A stretch of DNA of 64,000 nt from Microvirga flocculans ATCC BAA-817 (GCF_000518665.1 NZ_JAEA01000001.1:62001-126000), one strand, 5' to 3'. Shown: positions 36,942-46,937, counted from the stretch's first letter. Notes: generated from the sequence alone by a model not told the origin. Program-made: numbers and translations.

Positions 36942-37915
36942 TGAAGCATGAATTAGCGTCGCTGCCGGTCTTTTCCCGGGCGCAGATCGAATCGGTCATC
37001 GGCATCGCCGATGCGCTCGAGCCCACGGCGGCATCGCTCGTCGCCTACAGCGAAGGGCGCGCCGTGCGTCCGCCGCTGGGCCTTCTGACCTTCGACAATG
37101 GCGGCGAAGCCCATATCAAGAGCGGATACATCAAGGGCGGCGGCCATTTCGTGACCAAGATCGCGACCATGGTCCGCGCCAACCGGGAGCGCGGCCTGCA
37201 CTCCTCCGACGGCGTCATGCTGCTGTGCAGCGCCGAGACCGGGTTCCCCATCGCGGTCCTGCACGACCGCAAATACCTCACCGACATCCGCACCGCGGCG
37301 GTCGGCGCGCTGGCCGCCCGGCTTCTCGCCCCGGAACAGGTCGATACGGTCGGCATCTTCGGAACCGGCGGGCAGGCCCTCCTGCAGATCCAGGCCCTGG
37401 CGCTGGTGCGGTCGTTCCGGCGGGTGCTGATCTGGGGACGCGACGCGGAGCGCGCGGCGGGTCTCGCGGCCTCGCTCAAGGGCTCCTTCCCGGATCGCGA
37501 GATCGCGGTCGAGCCCAGCGAGAAGGCCGTTTGCGAGGCCTCCCAGGTCATCATCACCGCCACCGCCGCGACCTCACCCCTCATCCGCGGGGAATGGCTG
37601 CGTCCGGGCACGCATATCACGGCGATGGGAGCCGACGACGCCGACAAGTGCGAGATCGATCCCGCCTGCTTCGAGCGCGCCCGAATTCTCGTGGTCGACA
37701 GCTATGATCTGGCGGAGCGCTTCGGGGACATTCCCAATTGCCTGAAGCGTGCTCCGGGCCTGCGCATCCCTATCGATGCGGAACTGGGAGAATTGCTGGG
37801 CGGGAGCAAGACCGTCCGCCGCGCGCCGGAGGACATCACCATCAGCAAGCATATCGGGCTCGGGGTCGAAGACCTTGCCGTCGCGCTCGAAAGCTACCGG
37901 CGCCTGACGGCCTGA
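36941..37915 (+). CDS. Ornithine cyclodeaminase/mu-crystallin family (EutC-like) protein
   Basis: The 324-residue protein starts at ATG 36941 (MKHELASLPVFSRAQ), overlapping the dehydratase stop by one base. The Rossmann motif is VGIFGTGGQALLQIQAL. The conserved substrate segments HIKSGYIKGGGHFVTKIA and DIRTAAVGALAARL are present, and an ending IGLGVEDLAVAL is typical of the OCD family. The family includes ornithine cyclodeaminase, alanine dehydrogenases and EutC. The reaction here is unknown. Confidence 0.88.
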   Translation: MKHELASLPVFSRAQIESVIGIADALEPTAASLVAYSEGRAVRPPLGLLTFDNGGEAHIKSGYIKGGGHFVTKIATMVRANRERGLHSSDGVMLLCSAETGFPIAVLHDRKYLTDIRTAAVGALAARLLAPEQVDTVGIFGTGGQALLQIQALALVRSFRRVLIWGRDAERAAGLAASLKGSFPDREIAVEPSEKAVCEASQVIITATAATSPLIRGEWLRPGTHITAMGADDADKCEIDPACFERARILVVDSYDLAERFGDIPNCLKRAPGLRIPIDAELGELLGGSKTVRRAPEDITISKHIGLGVEDLAVALESYRRLTA

Positions 37916-37952
37916 GCCGTCGGGAAAAACGCTGAGCCTGCCGTTGAGCGGT

Positions 37953-38423
37953 TCAGGACGCCTTGCGGCGCAGCCGCACGATGACCTCGACGCCCGCCAC
38001 CTCCATGCCCTCGGGGGGCTCGGGCAGGTCGGCCACGCTCACGCCGGAGGAGGGCATGTCTACGAGCTCGCCCTCTTCCTCCAGGAAGAAGTGGTGGTGC
38101 TCGGTGGGGTTGGTGTCGAAATAGGCCTTGGCCCCGTCCACCGCGAGCTGGCGCAGGAGGCCGGCATCCGTGAACTGGTGCAGGGTGTTGTAGACGGTCG
38201 CCAGCGAGACCGGAACGCGGGCGCGGGTCGCCTCGTCGAACAGCATCTCGGCCGTGATGTGCCGGTCGCCCTTGCCGAACAGGAGCCAGCCCAGGGACAC
38301 CCGCTGCCGGGTCGGGCGCAGGCCGACGCGGCGCAGCTTGTCGCGCAGCTCGGACACGGGGCAGCCCTTCCGGTGGGACGGAGCGGTGGTCGACTCGATA
38401 TAGGCGGACAAGGGATCGGACAT
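37953..38423 (-). CDS. irr: Iron response regulator Irr
   Basis: The 156-residue Fur-family protein is of the Irr type. It carries the HHH haem-binding motif (NPTEHHHFFLEEEGE) and a GCP haem regulatory motif at residues 20-22 (RKGCPVSEL). The winged helix is RPTRQRVSLGWLLF, then SLATVYNTLHQFTDAGL. Irr controls iron, haem and Fe-S genes through ICE boxes and is degraded when haem is plentiful. Its linkage to the divergent fabA-fabB-fabI block is typical of rhizobia. Confidence 0.93.
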   Translation of the reverse strand: MSDPLSAYIESTTAPSHRKGCPVSELRDKLRRVGLRPTRQRVSLGWLLFGKGDRHITAEMLFDEATRARVPVSLATVYNTLHQFTDAGLLRQLAVDGAKAYFDTNPTEHHHFFLEEEGELVDMPSSGVSVADLPEPPEGMEVAGVEVIVRLRRKAS

Positions 38424-38698
38424 GAGCGGAACTGAATGGACGAATGGGCGCTTCTAACATCACAATAATAAGAAAGCGAGAGAATTGCCGCAAGGTTGAC
38501 CCCGGCAGGGTTGCTGGGCTGGCGGTGTTCCGGCGCGGTTCTTCGGGCACCGCGCTTGGGATGATCCTTGAGGGGGCGAAGAATCCGGGCTCAGGTCCCT
38601 TGGATGGATGGCCAAGCCTGTGCTACCAGAGCCGCATTCATAGCCTTGGGCCCTCCCGGGGCGCTTCTTGAAGACCCGAGAAAGGATCGGCATCCGGC

Positions 38699-39220
38699 AT
38701 GGCCCGCCAGTCCAGCTTTACTTATGAAGAGCTCCTTGCCTGCGGGCGCGGAGAATTGTTCGGTCCCGGCAACGCGCAATTGCCGCTTCCGCCCATGCTG
38801 ATGTTCGACCGCATCACCTCCATCGGCGAGGATGGTGGCGCCTATGGCAAAGGCCACGTGATCGCCGAGCTCGACGTGCGGCCGGACCTCTGGTTCTTTC
38901 CCTGCCACTTCAAGGGCGATCCGGTGATGCCGGGCTGCCTCGGCCTCGACGCGCTCTGGCAGATGACCGGCTTCTTCCTCGGCTGGGGCGGCTCCCCGGG
39001 CCGCGGCCGGGCGCTCGGCGTCGGCGAGGTCAAGTTCAGCGACCAGGTGCTGCCCACCGTCAAGAAGGTGGTCTACGGCGTGGACCTCAAGCGCGTCTTC
39101 CGCTCCAAGCTGGTGCTCGGCATCGCCGACGGCTGGCTGGAAGCCGACGGACGCCGCATCTATGAGGCCAAGGACATGCGCGTCGGGCTGTTCCAGGCCG
39201 AAACCCCGGCCGGCGGCTAG
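38699..39220 (+). CDS. fabA: 3-hydroxyacyl-ACP dehydratase/isomerase FabA
   Basis: FabA dehydrates 3-hydroxydecanoyl-ACP and isomerises the double bond, starting anaerobic unsaturated fatty acid synthesis. The 173-residue protein has the catalytic His in [19 protein letters not shown], and the second conserved motif [12 protein letters not shown]. It leads fabA-fabB-fabI. A 219-bp gap separates it from fabB, which probably holds a second promoter or leader. Confidence 0.97.
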   Translation: MARQSSFTYEELLACGRGELFGPGNAQLPLPPMLMFDRITSIGEDGGAYGKGHVIAELDVRPDLWFFPCHFKGDPVMPGCLGLDALWQMTGFFLGWGGSPGRGRALGVGEVKFSDQVLPTVKKVVYGVDLKRVFRSKLVLGIADGWLEADGRRIYEAKDMRVGLFQAETPAGG

Positions 39221-39439
39221 CGCCGGATCTTGTTCCGGCTCGGCCTGAGGCCGGGCCGTATCGTATTGACAAAGCATGATCTTTTTTAAAGAACCGGCCC
39301 TGCCGCCCGGCGGCGGGCCGTCAGCAACGGGAATCATGCAATCTCCCATGCGCCGGCTCGGTGTTGAGAATGAGCGGCGCGAGCCTTACGTGTTGAAGTG
39401 TTAAGGCTGGCATCGGAAGTCCTTTGAAGAGGTTTGGCT

Positions 39440-40663
<1,224 letters not shown>

Positions 40664-40820
40664 GACACAGTCATAAACCTGAGACGGCGCCATGCGATGC
40701 CGATTCCCTGAAGGAGGGCCTCGCATGGACACGCTCATTGAAATGAACACCAAGGCTCACGATGCACGGTTTGCTAACCGCCGTCATCCGACAATGGAGC
40801 CGATGCAGAGGGGGACCCGC

Positions 40821-41651
40821 ATGGGCGGTCTGATGCAAGGAAAGCGCGGCCTCATCATGGGCGTCGCGAACGACCATTCCATCGCCTGGGGCATCGCCAA
40901 GACCCTGGCGGAGCACGGTGCGGAACTCGCCTTCACCTATCAGGGCGAGGCGCTCGGCAAGCGCGTGACGCCTCTGGCGCAGTCGCTGGGCTCGGATCTC
41001 GTGATCCCCTGCGACGTGGAAGACCTCTCCTCCGTCGATGCCGCATTCGAGGCCATCGACAAGCGCTGGGATTCCATCGACTTCGTGGTCCACGCCATCG
41101 GCTTCTCCGACAAGTCGCAGCTCAAGGGGTCCTATGTGGACGTCACCACCCGCGAGAATTTCTCGCGCACCATGGTGATCTCCTGCTTCTCCTTCACGGA
41201 AATCGCCCAGCGCGCCGCCCAGCGCATGACGAACGGCGGCTCGCTTCTCACCCTCACCTATGGCGGCTCCACCCGCGTGATGCCGAACTACAACGTGATG
41301 GGCGTGGCGAAGGCAGCGTTGGAAGCCTCCATGCGCTACATCGCCTCCGACCTTGGCCCCCGGGGCATCCGCTGCAACGCCATCTCGGCGGGCCCGGTGC
41401 GCACGCTTGCGGGCGCGGGCATTTCGGACGCCCGCCTCATGTTCACCTATCAGAAGGCGCACGCGCCCCTGCGCCGCACGGTGACCATCGAGGATATCGG
41501 CGGCTCGGCCCTCTACCTGCTCTCCGACCTCTCCAACGGTGTGACCGGCGAAATCCACTACGTGGATTCCGGCTACAACATCATCTCCATGCCGCGCCCC
41601 GATGTGCTGAAAGCCCAGGATGCGGCCGGCGTGACCGGCGAAGAGGGCTGA
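40821..41651 (+). CDS. fabI: Enoyl-ACP reductase FabI
   Basis: FabI reduces trans-2-enoyl-ACP with NADH, the target of triclosan. The 276-residue protein starts at ATG 40821 (MGGLMQGKRGLIMGVANDHS), with GAGGGGG upstream; the frame is open to 40692. The YX6K active site is in PNYNVMGVAKAALE, and the cofactor segment GVANDHSIAWGIAKTLAE is typical. It ends the fab operon and is followed by a terminator-like hairpin. Confidence 0.96.
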   Translation: MGGLMQGKRGLIMGVANDHSIAWGIAKTLAEHGAELAFTYQGEALGKRVTPLAQSLGSDLVIPCDVEDLSSVDAAFEAIDKRWDSIDFVVHAIGFSDKSQLKGSYVDVTTRENFSRTMVISCFSFTEIAQRAAQRMTNGGSLLTLTYGGSTRVMPNYNVMGVAKAALEASMRYIASDLGPRGIRCNAISAGPVRTLAGAGISDARLMFTYQKAHAPLRRTVTIEDIGGSALYLLSDLSNGVTGEIHYVDSGYNIISMPRPDVLKAQDAAGVTGEEG

Positions 41652-41686
41652 GTCGCCTTCAGGGCCCATTCAGGACGAGTTCCCTA

Positions 41687-41715
41687 ATGCCGCCTGTTCC
41701 ACGGGCGGCATTTTC
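41687..41715 (+). terminator. Terminator-like hairpin after fabI
   Basis: AATGCCGCC and GGCGGCATT form a 9-bp stem with a short loop, followed by TTC and a T-rich stretch. It probably ends the fab transcript. Confidence 0.7.
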
Positions 41716-41792
41716 ATTTCAAGAGCCCCCGTGACTTTTCACGTCCCGGGACGTTCCTCGACGGACATCCTCCCACGATCGAAGGCTGACGA

Positions 41793-42218
41793 ATGAGTCT
41801 CGAACCGCGGCTTTCCTCCGTTCCCGCCATTCGAAAGCCGACCGGTTCGTTCCGTCTCGTTGCCCTTGCCGCCGCCATCGGCTGCCTCACGGGCGTCGTC
41901 GTCGCAGCCATCCAGTCCTTCGTGGTGTTCGCCCAGCGCGCCACTCTCGGCTTTGCCGCCGAGCGCCGGATCGTTCTGCCCGATCACGCTTCCTATTTCC
42001 GCATCGCCCTCGCCCTGACCTGCAGTGCGGTCCTCGTCACCGTCCTGACGCGCCTGGTTTCCCGCTGGAAGATCAAGGAGCCGATCGACGCCGTCGAGGC
42101 CAATGCGCTCAGCGGCGGAAGCATGGGCTGGTTCGACGCGATCGGCGTCGTCGTTCCGATCCTGGCTTCCGGTTCGATCGGTGTTGGTGGTCCTTGCTGC
42201 CGGACGCCGATGAGTTAG
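41793..42218 (+). pseudogene. ClC-family chloride channel, truncated 5' fragment
   Basis: The first 130 or so residues look like the N-terminus of a ClC channel (VALAAAIGCLTGVVVAAIQSF, VSRWKIKEPIDAVEANAL). The frame reaches the first selectivity segment (VVPILASGSIG) and then degrades into VGGPCCRTPMS and a stop. A full ClC protein has about 400-450 or more residues. No remainder of the gene is visible downstream. The break coincides with the end of the LysR-wrbA-MFS module, so an insertion with loss of the 3' part is likely. Confidence 0.75.
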
Positions 42219-43129
42219 GCGCTGGGAGGTAGACCCGCAGCCAATGATCGGCAAAAGGCTTGAGCTGCCGGTCCCAGCGGCTCATCGAGGCGGTAGGCCA
42301 GATAGGCCTCGGAGATCACCTGGCTGCGACGTCCAAGAGCCCTGGTGTGGAGGCGCACCAGACGACCCTCGCTCAGGTCACGATCAACGAGCCAAAGGGG
42401 CAGCCGCCCCCAGCCCAGTCCGGCCAAGACCATCTCGTGTTTGGCGTCCTGGCTGCTTACTCGGCAGGTTTGGGGGGAAAGAACTCCAAAGTCGCGGCCT
42501 TCCGATAGCGGCGTCGGATCGGACAGCACGATCTGGAGGTGATCCGCCAGATCAGGCAGGCTGACCGTTTCTACCCCATTCTTCATGGCCAACGGGTGCT
42601 TGGCCGAGACAACAGCCACCTGTTCGATGGGGAAGATCGCTTCTAGGGCGATGCGCGGGTTGCGGAAATCTTCACCGACGAGGATGGCAAGCGTGCTGCG
42701 CTTCTCGATCAAGGCCGTGACCGGGCCGCCGAGTGGTTCGATCGCCAGCCGAATGGAAACCGATGGGTAGGCTGCACGTACCTCCGTCAGCGCGGCCCCG
42801 ACAGCAGCGATCGGGAATAGGGTGTCGACTGTCAGCGACAACTCGAGCTCGATCCCCTTATTCAGTCCCCGTGCCCGCGCCCGCATCGCGTCAACCCTGA
42901 GAAGGATGTCACGGGCATTGGCGAGCAGTGCCTGGCCTTCCGGGGTTAGCACCGGCCGGTGTCTCGAGCGATCAAACAGCGCAACGCCCAGCTCCGCCTC
43001 AAGGTTGGCGACCGCATTGCTGACCGCCGATTGAACGCGGGACAGCCGCTGGGCTCCGGAACGAAAGCTGCCGCTCTCCACCACCGTCACGAAGGTTCTC
43101 ACCTGATCCAGCGTGAGCCCGTCCAGCAT
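42215..43129 (-). CDS. LysR-type regulator next to wrbA
   Basis: The 304-residue regulator has an N-terminal helix-turn-helix (SFRSGAQRLSRVQSAVSNAVANLE, given as SFRSGAQRLSRVQSAVSN) and a LysR substrate domain. It starts at ATG 43129. It is divergent from wrbA; the 100-bp gap holds a perfect palindrome. It is the probable regulator of wrbA and the MFS gene. Its 3' end abuts the broken ClC gene. Confidence 0.9.
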   Translation of the reverse strand: MLDGLTLDQVRTFVTVVESGSFRSGAQRLSRVQSAVSNAVANLEAELGVALFDRSRHRPVLTPEGQALLANARDILLRVDAMRARARGLNKGIELELSLTVDTLFPIAAVGAALTEVRAAYPSVSIRLAIEPLGGPVTALIEKRSTLAILVGEDFRNPRIALEAIFPIEQVAVVSAKHPLAMKNGVETVSLPDLADHLQIVLSDPTPLSEGRDFGVLSPQTCRVSSQDAKHEMVLAGLGWGRLPLWLVDRDLSEGRLVRLHTRALGRRSQVISEAYLAYRLDEPLGPAAQAFCRSLAAGLPPSA

Positions 43130-43141
43130 GATCTCCTCCGT

Positions 43142-43156
43142 CGATCAGTCTGATCG
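43142..43156. promoter_or_regulatory. Palindrome in the lysR-wrbA promoter
   Basis: CGATCAG, a central T and CTGATCG form a perfect 15-bp palindrome, 13 bp upstream of the lysR ATG at 43129. It is a likely operator for the regulator or a divergent promoter site. Confidence 0.55.
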
Positions 43157-43229
43157 AATTTATATCACTCCCACAGATCAAGCATAGCTCCCATTCTGGC
43201 AACGCCAACGACAGGTGAGAGGAGTGACG

Positions 43230-43856
43230 ATGACCAAGGTTCTGGTGCTGTACTATTCGTCATACGGCCACATCGAGGCCATGGCCGAGGCCGTTGCGGC
43301 GGGGGTCAAAGAGGCTGGGGCAGTGGCCATGATCAAGCGCGTTCCGGAACTCGTGCCGGAGTCCGTCATGGCGAAGGCCGGCTACAAACGCGATCAGTCG
43401 GCCGAGATCGCGACGGTTGCGGAACTTGCCGACTACGATGCGATCATCTTCGGCACGCCAACCCGGTTCGGGAACATGGCGTCTCAGATGAAGAACTTCC
43501 TCGACCAGTGCGGCGGGCTGTGGTTTGAGAACAGGCTCGTCGGCAAGGTCGGCAGCGTCTTTACCTCCACCGGCAGCCAGCACGGCGGGCAGGAGAGCAC
43601 GATCCTGTCGACCCACATCGTCCTCATGCATCTGGGCATGGTGGTTGTGGGACTTCCTTACACGTTCCAGGGCCAGATGCGGATGGACGAGATCACTGGC
43701 GGCTCCCCTTATGGCGCGTCAACACTGGTCGATGACGGTCACGGCGGCGATCGTCGGCCGAGCGCAAACGAACTTGAAGGAGCCCGTTTCCAGGGGCGCC
43801 ATGTTGCGCAGATTGCTCGTGCCCTGACTGCCGCCCGTCTGAGGGAAGCGGCGTGA
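43230..43856 (+). CDS. wrbA: NAD(P)H:quinone oxidoreductase WrbA-like
   Basis: The 208-residue flavodoxin-fold protein starts at ATG 43230, with GGAG upstream. The phosphate-binding loop is [15 protein letters not shown], and [22 protein letters not shown] is the WrbA signature. It reduces quinones with two electrons to protect from redox stress. It is followed by an MFS gene that overlaps its stop codon. Confidence 0.94.
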   Translation: MTKVLVLYYSSYGHIEAMAEAVAAGVKEAGAVAMIKRVPELVPESVMAKAGYKRDQSAEIATVAELADYDAIIFGTPTRFGNMASQMKNFLDQCGGLWFENRLVGKVGSVFTSTGSQHGGQESTILSTHIVLMHLGMVVVGLPYTFQGQMRMDEITGGSPYGASTLVDDGHGGDRRPSANELEGARFQGRHVAQIARALTAARLREAA

Positions 43857-45052
43857 TGACCGCCATAGTGCATGTAGGACCATCCAGTGCGATGCCGTGG
43901 CCGATTGTAGCGACGGTGGTTGGTTCCGGGATCGTTGCGTCATTCCAGGTCGGCAAGGCGGCCATTGCCACACCGCTGCTTCAGACCGAATTGGGTCTTG
44001 ATCTCGCGGCCGCTGGATGGCTCACGGCTGTCTTTGCTCTTCTCGGGGCAATCGGCGGCATCCCGGCTGGAGCAATAGCCGCCGCGGCAGGAGACCGCAG
44101 GATCCTAATCATTGGCCTGCTCGCGGTGTGTGTCGGATCTGCTGCCGGTGCGGAGGCCACCACGTTTTCCGTGCTTATAACATCGCGGGTTGTGGAGGGC
44201 CTCGGCTTCCTGCTGATCACGGTGGCCGGACCGGCGATACTTGAGCGCTCTCTGGCCGGCGGCCAGCGCGATCTTGCCTTCGCGTTCTGGAGTTGCTTCA
44301 TGCCAGCCGGCATGGCCCTCGCCATGCTGGTCGGGCCACTCTTCGGCGGCTGGCGGTCCCTCTGGTGGGCGAGCACCGGGGCTGGGATTGCCACAGCCGT
44401 GGCGACGCTCCTCTTGGTGCCTAAAGCTACGGCTCGGGCCCCGCTTCTGTGGCGTGACGTCGGCATGAAGGCCTGTAGCATCGTGGGACTCAAAGGCCCG
44501 GTGCTGCTGGCAGGCTGCTTCGCACTCTATAGCCTCATGTTCTTTGCGCTCTTCAGCTTCCTGCCGGTCTTGCTGATGGACCGCGTGATGATCACGCATG
44601 CTGCGGCGGGAACGCTCGGCGCCCTTGTGGCGGGTGTGAACATCGTCGGGAACCTCATGGCAGGTTATCTTCTCACACGCGGCATCGGACGCCCGACCCT
44701 GATCACTGGAGCGGGCGTCGTCATGGGGGCATCTTCCCTGGGCATTTTCTTGCCTGTGTTTGGCCCTGTACCGACCCTCTTGCTCTGCGTCGTATTCTCG
44801 GCGGTCGGAGGGATAATCCCCGCGACTCTTCTGTCTACAGCGCCGCTCATCGCACCCGTCGGTTTGGTGCCAGTCGTCTTCGGATTGGCAATGCAGGGCA
44901 GCAACCTCGGCCAGATCATAGCTCCAGTCGCCGTAGGCGGTACGATCGAAGCCTATGGCTGGTCAGCAGCCGCAGCAACCGTGCTTGCAGCAGCCTCGCT
45001 CACGATCCTTGCCGCACAGGCCCTTAGACCCGAGTTCCGGCCCAATCACTAG
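43856..45052 (+). CDS. MFS transporter (CynX/NimT-like)
   Basis: The 398-residue protein has about 12 TM helices and begins within the wrbA stop (ATG 43856, GTG 43853 also possible). The helix 2-3 region contains FALLGAIGGIPAGAIAAAAGDRRILIIGLL. The later part shows VVFGLAMQGSNLGQIIAPV. The families CynX and NimT and drug exporters look alike here; substrate unknown. Coupling to wrbA suggests export of a redox-active or quinone-like compound. Confidence 0.85.
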   Translation: MTAIVHVGPSSAMPWPIVATVVGSGIVASFQVGKAAIATPLLQTELGLDLAAAGWLTAVFALLGAIGGIPAGAIAAAAGDRRILIIGLLAVCVGSAAGAEATTFSVLITSRVVEGLGFLLITVAGPAILERSLAGGQRDLAFAFWSCFMPAGMALAMLVGPLFGGWRSLWWASTGAGIATAVATLLLVPKATARAPLLWRDVGMKACSIVGLKGPVLLAGCFALYSLMFFALFSFLPVLLMDRVMITHAAAGTLGALVAGVNIVGNLMAGYLLTRGIGRPTLITGAGVVMGASSLGIFLPVFGPVPTLLLCVVFSAVGGIIPATLLSTAPLIAPVGLVPVVFGLAMQGSNLGQIIAPVAVGGTIEAYGWSAAAATVLAAASLTILAAQALRPEFRPNH

Positions 45053-45140
45053 CGGCAACGGGGATCACCCAGGCGTGAGCGACAAGAGCGGTATTCGGTA
45101 GCGATAACCACCAGACACACCTGAGCCCATCTGGGAGCAT

Positions 45141-45162
45141 CCCGCTCCGTCCCTGGAGCGGG
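45141..45162 (+). terminator. Weak terminator-like hairpin after the MFS gene
   Basis: CCCGCTCC and GGAGCGGG form an 8-bp stem around GTCCCT. No T run follows, so efficiency is uncertain. Confidence 0.4.
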
Positions 45163-45259
45163 GGAACAGGAAGCCTGGCGTGGACGAAATGCCAGGACAT
45201 CCTATAAGCTTCACACTAGCCTGCGGCTCCCACGCGATCCGGGGAAGGAAGGCGACGGT

Positions 45260-45601
45260 ATCGTCAAGAGCCTCATCGTCCTGAACCTTCTAGCCTTCAC
45301 CGCAACGGCCGCTGCCGCGAACCTATTTGGCAATCGCTCGGCTACTGAGTTGCTCGATGTCGCCACGTACGTAGGTCTTGGGATTGGAGCAGTAGGGACC
45401 CTGATGTTCGTAGGCTCGACGTCCGGCGCGAGCGGCTCCGCGGGGATGGCTGCAAGTGCAGCGGATCAGCCGAGCAGGATCATGGATGCCCTGTGGATGG
45501 ACCGGAAGTCGGGGATCTCGATAGGAGCCGCATTCGTCTTGGGCGGGGTAAGCTGGCTCTTAATTGCTTGGGTCGCGGCCATGTTCCTTGGATTCGACTA
45601 A
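45260..45601 (+). CDS. Small membrane protein of unknown family, apparent ATC start
   Basis: This frame has a strong AGGAAGG at 45246-45252, 7 bp before an ATC codon at 45260, with no ATG nearby. Read from there it gives 113 residues (KSLIVLNLLAFTATAAAAN, then YVGLGIGAVGTLMFVG, then ISIGAAFVLGGVSWLLIAW). Three hydrophobic stretches suggest a membrane protein. A TTG at 45352 (shorter, 83 residues) is the first standard start. It is either an ATC-start gene or one damaged by loss of an ATG. No family was recognised. Confidence 0.5.
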   Translation: MVKSLIVLNLLAFTATAAAANLFGNRSATELLDVATYVGLGIGAVGTLMFVGSTSGASGSAGMAASAADQPSRIMDALWMDRKSGISIGAAFVLGGVSWLLIAWVAAMFLGFD

Positions 45602-45735
45602 GCGCTTCTAATCTTCAAAACCGGGTACGGAGAAGATAATCTCCTTCAGCCACTTATATGATGGTTGGTGGCATTTGCTACCGAATGCCGGGTTTTTCCG
45701 CCCTGTTGTAGGAGAGTCTGTGCGAGGGACACGGG

Positions 45736-46131
45736 ATGCTGCACCGCCTCGACGACAACTGGCGCAAGGGGACGAACACCTTTTCGCGTCGTGGCGAAAT
45801 TCTGCTCGGCGCCTTTTCAGGCGATGCGCTCGTGGGAATCTGCGGTCGCAATATCGATCCCTACGGTCATGACGAGGCCGCCTGCCGCGTTCGCCATCTC
45901 TACGTCCAGACAGCTTGCAGACGCAGCGGCGTCGGCCGTCTTCTGGTCGAGACGATCGCAAGCGATGCAGCAGAATATTTTGACCGTCTCAACGCACGCG
46001 CCCCGCAGGGGGCACTCTGCTTCTACGAGCGCCTCGGATTCATGCGCATCGAAAACGATCCGCACGTGACCCATCGGCTGCCGCTTCACGAGGCCGTGAC
46101 GCGGCCAACCTTGGCCTTGCCATCGCCATGA
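45736..46131 (+). CDS. GNAT acetyltransferase, N-terminally damaged (in-frame amber upstream)
   Basis: From ATG 45736 the 131-residue frame shows a GNAT fold: RGEILLGAFSGDALVGICGR, VRHLYVQTACRRSGVGRLLVE and LCFYERLGFMRIE. Upstream, the same frame continues through ESLCEGHG, a TAG at 45709-45711 and FSALL back to an ATG at 45661. The conserved-looking FSALL-stop-ESLCEGHG stretch suggests the amber interrupts the true N-terminus. A restart at ATG 45736 is possible because GAGGG lies 7 bp upstream. The substrate is unknown. Confidence 0.7.
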   Translation: MLHRLDDNWRKGTNTFSRRGEILLGAFSGDALVGICGRNIDPYGHDEAACRVRHLYVQTACRRSGVGRLLVETIASDAAEYFDRLNARAPQGALCFYERLGFMRIENDPHVTHRLPLHEAVTRPTLALPSP

Positions 46132-46171
46132 TCGGACGGCACGAGAGAGCCTCCCTCACGAGAGTTCCTCC

Positions 46172-46798
46172 ATGATCCTGTCCCGTCGCACTCTTCTCGC
46201 CGGTCTCGCCCTGTCCGGCGCCGGCGCTCCCGTCTTCGCGCAATCCGCGCCGGAGCCGCAGCTGGTTCCCATCGAGCTCGTCGAGGATACGCTCGCCCTG
46301 CCGTCACTCGTGAAGCTCGGCCACAAGCACGGCGACGTGATCATGATCGAGTATTTCGACTACAACTGCCCCTGGTGCAAACGCTCGGCGCAGGATCTTC
46401 CCGCGCTCCTGAAGGCGGAACCCGATCTCACCTACGCGCTGGTGAATTTCGCCGTGCTCGGCATTCCGTCGGTGACGGCGCACAAGGTCGCGCTCGCCTA
46501 TCTCCAGCTGCACGGACCCGAGCGTTATCTCGACCTGCACCTCGCCCTCTTCCGGCTGTGCGGCGCGGTGGACGGGGAGCGGGCGCTCGCGGAGGCCGAG
46601 CGCCTCGGCGGCAACCGCAAGCGCCTGGAGGAGGCCGCCAACGGCGAAGGCACCACGCAATGGATGAAGGAGGCGTTCACCCTCGGCAATTCCTTGGGCT
46701 TTGTCGCCACCCCGTCCTTCCTGGCCGGCACGCAATCCTATGTGGGCGGCATGACCCTCGCCCAGAAGCGCCAGGCCATCGCGCAGGCGAGAGGCTAA
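46172..46798 (+). CDS. DsbA-family thiol oxidoreductase
   Basis: The 208-residue protein has an N-terminal signal with a twin-Arg (ILSRRTLLAGLALSG), then a thioredoxin fold with C66-PW-C69 (FDYNCPWCKR). The cis-Pro region is GFVATPSFLAG. It is like the ScsC/DsbA-DsbG class of periplasmic thiol oxidoreductases. Its stop overlaps the first base of a palindromic repeat. It is not linked to a visible DsbB partner. Confidence 0.92.
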   Translation: MILSRRTLLAGLALSGAGAPVFAQSAPEPQLVPIELVEDTLALPSLVKLGHKHGDVIMIEYFDYNCPWCKRSAQDLPALLKAEPDLTYALVNFAVLGIPSVTAHKVALAYLQLHGPERYLDLHLALFRLCGAVDGERALAEAERLGGNRKRLEEAANGEGTTQWMKEAFTLGNSLGFVATPSFLAGTQSYVGGMTLAQKRQAIAQARG

Positions 46799-46850
46799 AG
46801 CATCGGACCCAAAAGTGGACTTGCACTTTTGGGATAGGATCCGATGCTTT
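46797..46850. repeat. Intergenic palindromic repeat, family A copy 3
   Basis: AAAGCATCGGA and TCCGATGCTTT are the outer arms; CCCAAAAGTG and CACTTTTGGG are the inner arms. The element overlaps the TAA stop of the DsbA-like gene, so it may act in its 3' end. Confidence 0.85.
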
Positions 46851-46937
46851 CTTCCTGAGTGAGAGCATCGTTCGTGAAAAAGCGGCACGGCAGAAAAGAG
46901 CTGTTTCCACTTGCGTAGAAACAGCAGCGAGCCCGTT

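Noticed and set aside
38452..38480. Irr half-site (TTCTAAC) upstream of irr
   Set aside because: Only one arm is present and the partner is not within the expected spacing.
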